Origin: Pontibacter indicus | GTDB taxonomy: Bacteria; Bacteroidota; Bacteroidia; Cytophagales; Hymenobacteraceae | DNA length: 64,000 nucleotides | NCBI RefSeq assembly: GCF_900156345.1 | Contig: NZ_FTPP01000001.1 | Span: 62,001-126,000, forward strand | Direction of reading: 5' to 3' | Shown: in pieces, positions 63,301 through 64,000 of the stretch | How the letters are laid out: every line of letters begins with the position of its first letter | How positions within the stretch are numbered: position 1 is the stretch's first letter | Notes under the pieces: generated by a model | Databases searched by the model: none | What the model saw: only the letters and a program-made list of their open reading frames with translations | What the model was told of the DNA's origin: nothing | Program-made: the position numbers and the translations under genes

Positions 63301-64000
63301 TCACAGCCACTTAAACACCTTCCGGATCAGGGACAGCCGGTTACCGTAAGGCGGGTAGCGCAGCGGGAGGTCAATCCAGGTACCGCGGTGCACCACGCTT
63401 TTCAGGTTAGAGAAAAGCTCGAAACTGGCCTTCCCGTGATAGCTTCCCACGCCGCTTTCGCCCACACCGCCAAATGGGAGCCTGGGATTGATGAGGTGAG
63501 AAATAGTGTCGTTGATGCAGCCGCCGCCAAAGTGTGCTTGTTCCAGCACTTGCTGCTGCTGCCATTTGTCGGACGAGAAAAAGTAAAGCGCCAGTGGTTT
63601 TTCCCGGGCGTTCACTTCCTGGATGGCTTCGTTCAGGTGGGTGTAGGTGAGCACCGGCAGAATGGGGCCAAAAATTTCGTCCTGCATGACAGGGTCCTGC
63701 CAGTTCACCTGGTCCAATACGGTCGGGGCAATGAAGCGGCTCTCTGCATCGTGCTGACCGCCAATCCGCACCACGCTGTCCTGCAGGTAGCTGATCAGGC
63801 GCTCGTAATGCCGGTCGTTGATGATGCGGGCAAAGTCCGGGCTGTGCCGAGGAGAGTCGCCATAAAACTCCTGAATGGCTATACGGAGCTGTTCCAAGAG
63901 TTCGTCTTTCACCTGTTCCTGCACCAGTAGGTAGTCGGGAGCCACGCAGGTCTGGCCGGCGTTCATGAACTTGCCCCAGGCAATGCGACGTGCTGCCAGC
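63301..64000 (-). CDS. Aldehyde dehydrogenase, C-terminal part
   Basis: The gene runs off the right edge; about 233 C-terminal codons are present. It oxidises aldehydes with NAD(P)+. Visible motifs: RIAWGKFMNAGQTCVAPDY with the catalytic Cys, QDEIFGPILPVL with the NAD-contacting Glu and Phe, and NDTISHLINPRLPFGGVGESG followed by YHGKASFELFSNLKSV. The C-terminal text and the hydrophobic tail (LSLIRKVFKWL) fit the class 3 (fatty/aromatic aldehyde) branch. The frame is open to the window end, so nothing suggests truncation. Confidence 0.92.
   Translation of the reverse strand, partial: LAARRIAWGKFMNAGQTCVAPDYLLVQEQVKDELLEQLRIAIQEFYGDSPRHSPDFARIINDRHYERLISYLQDSVVRIGGQHDAESRFIAPTVLDQVNWQDPVMQDEIFGPILPVLTYTHLNEAIQEVNAREKPLALYFFSSDKWQQQQVLEQAHFGGGCINDTISHLINPRLPFGGVGESGVGSYHGKASFELFSNLKSVVHRGTWIDLPLRYPPYGNRLSLIRKVFKWL

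Overview
The window reads as a chromosomal segment of a Bacteroidota bacterium, most likely Cytophagales and the Hymenobacteraceae (Pontibacter/Hymenobacter-like). This is inferred from gene content: a pbpC/alpha-2-macroglobulin pair, a ppk1/ppx pair, a GlgE-TreS-TreYZ cluster, many lipoproteins, few Shine-Dalgarno sites, and Bacteroidota-type intergenic repeats. Core genes look GC-rich. Two stretches (about 10.6-12.0 kb and 21.6-24.2 kb) are clearly more AT-rich and look acquired. I saw no rRNA, tRNA, CRISPR array or insertion sequence.

Layout. 0-10.3 kb: the end of an ankyrin protein, a Crp/Fnr regulator, an exported hydroxyisourate hydrolase, a lipoprotein, then PBP1C and a giant alpha-2-macroglobulin lipoprotein, with an oppositely oriented GIY-YIG gene wedged between them. 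10.6-15.9 kb: an accessory stretch with a WapI-like orphan immunity gene, two unknowns, a methyltransferase, a rifampin ADP-ribosyltransferase (arr), and a two-gene restriction-modification candidate (type III-like Mod plus a small PD-(D/E)xK protein). 16-19 kb: a cupin isomerase, an overlapping lipoprotein-SCO-cytochrome c operon, and DUF486. 19.5-24.2 kb: gyrB, then AT-rich unknown genes and a fused DoxD/DoxA protein. 24.3-34.4 kb: envelope proteins, a CPBP protease, ppk1 and ppx in convergent orientation, an M23 peptidase, an L,D-transpeptidase, a redoxin, and a small exported protein with an apparent frameshift.

34.5-55.0 kb is a large alpha-glucan/trehalose cluster. The minus-strand genes run treZ, GH57, treY, malQ. 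The plus-strand genes run glgE, treS-mak and glgB, followed by a separate otsA-otsB fusion. Together these encode trehalose release from glucan (TreY/TreZ), trehalose-maltose interconversion and phosphorylation (TreS-Mak), glucan extension from maltose-1-phosphate (GlgE), branching (GlgB), glucan remodelling (MalQ, GH57) and de novo trehalose-6-phosphate synthesis (OtsA). The OtsB domain lacks its nucleophilic Asp, and GlgB carries an AT-hook-like N-terminal tail. 55-64 kb: exonuclease VII genes, a RamB/ScfR-like regulator divergent from the glyoxylate-shunt genes aceB and aceA, a coiled-coil protein, and the end of an aldehyde dehydrogenase gene.

Three kinds of structure are not explained by genes. 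(1) The hexamer GGTATA/TATACC, often as CAGGTATAG, is scattered through genes and spacers at roughly five times its chance frequency in the stretches I hand-counted. (2) A composite intergenic repeat of about 450-600 bp occurs three times (29.4-30.0, 51.2-51.8 and 57.4-57.8 kb) with the same module order. (3) A block of about 20 nt with core AGGGCCCCTACCCC interrupts those repeat modules at four places, as if it were a micro-insertion.
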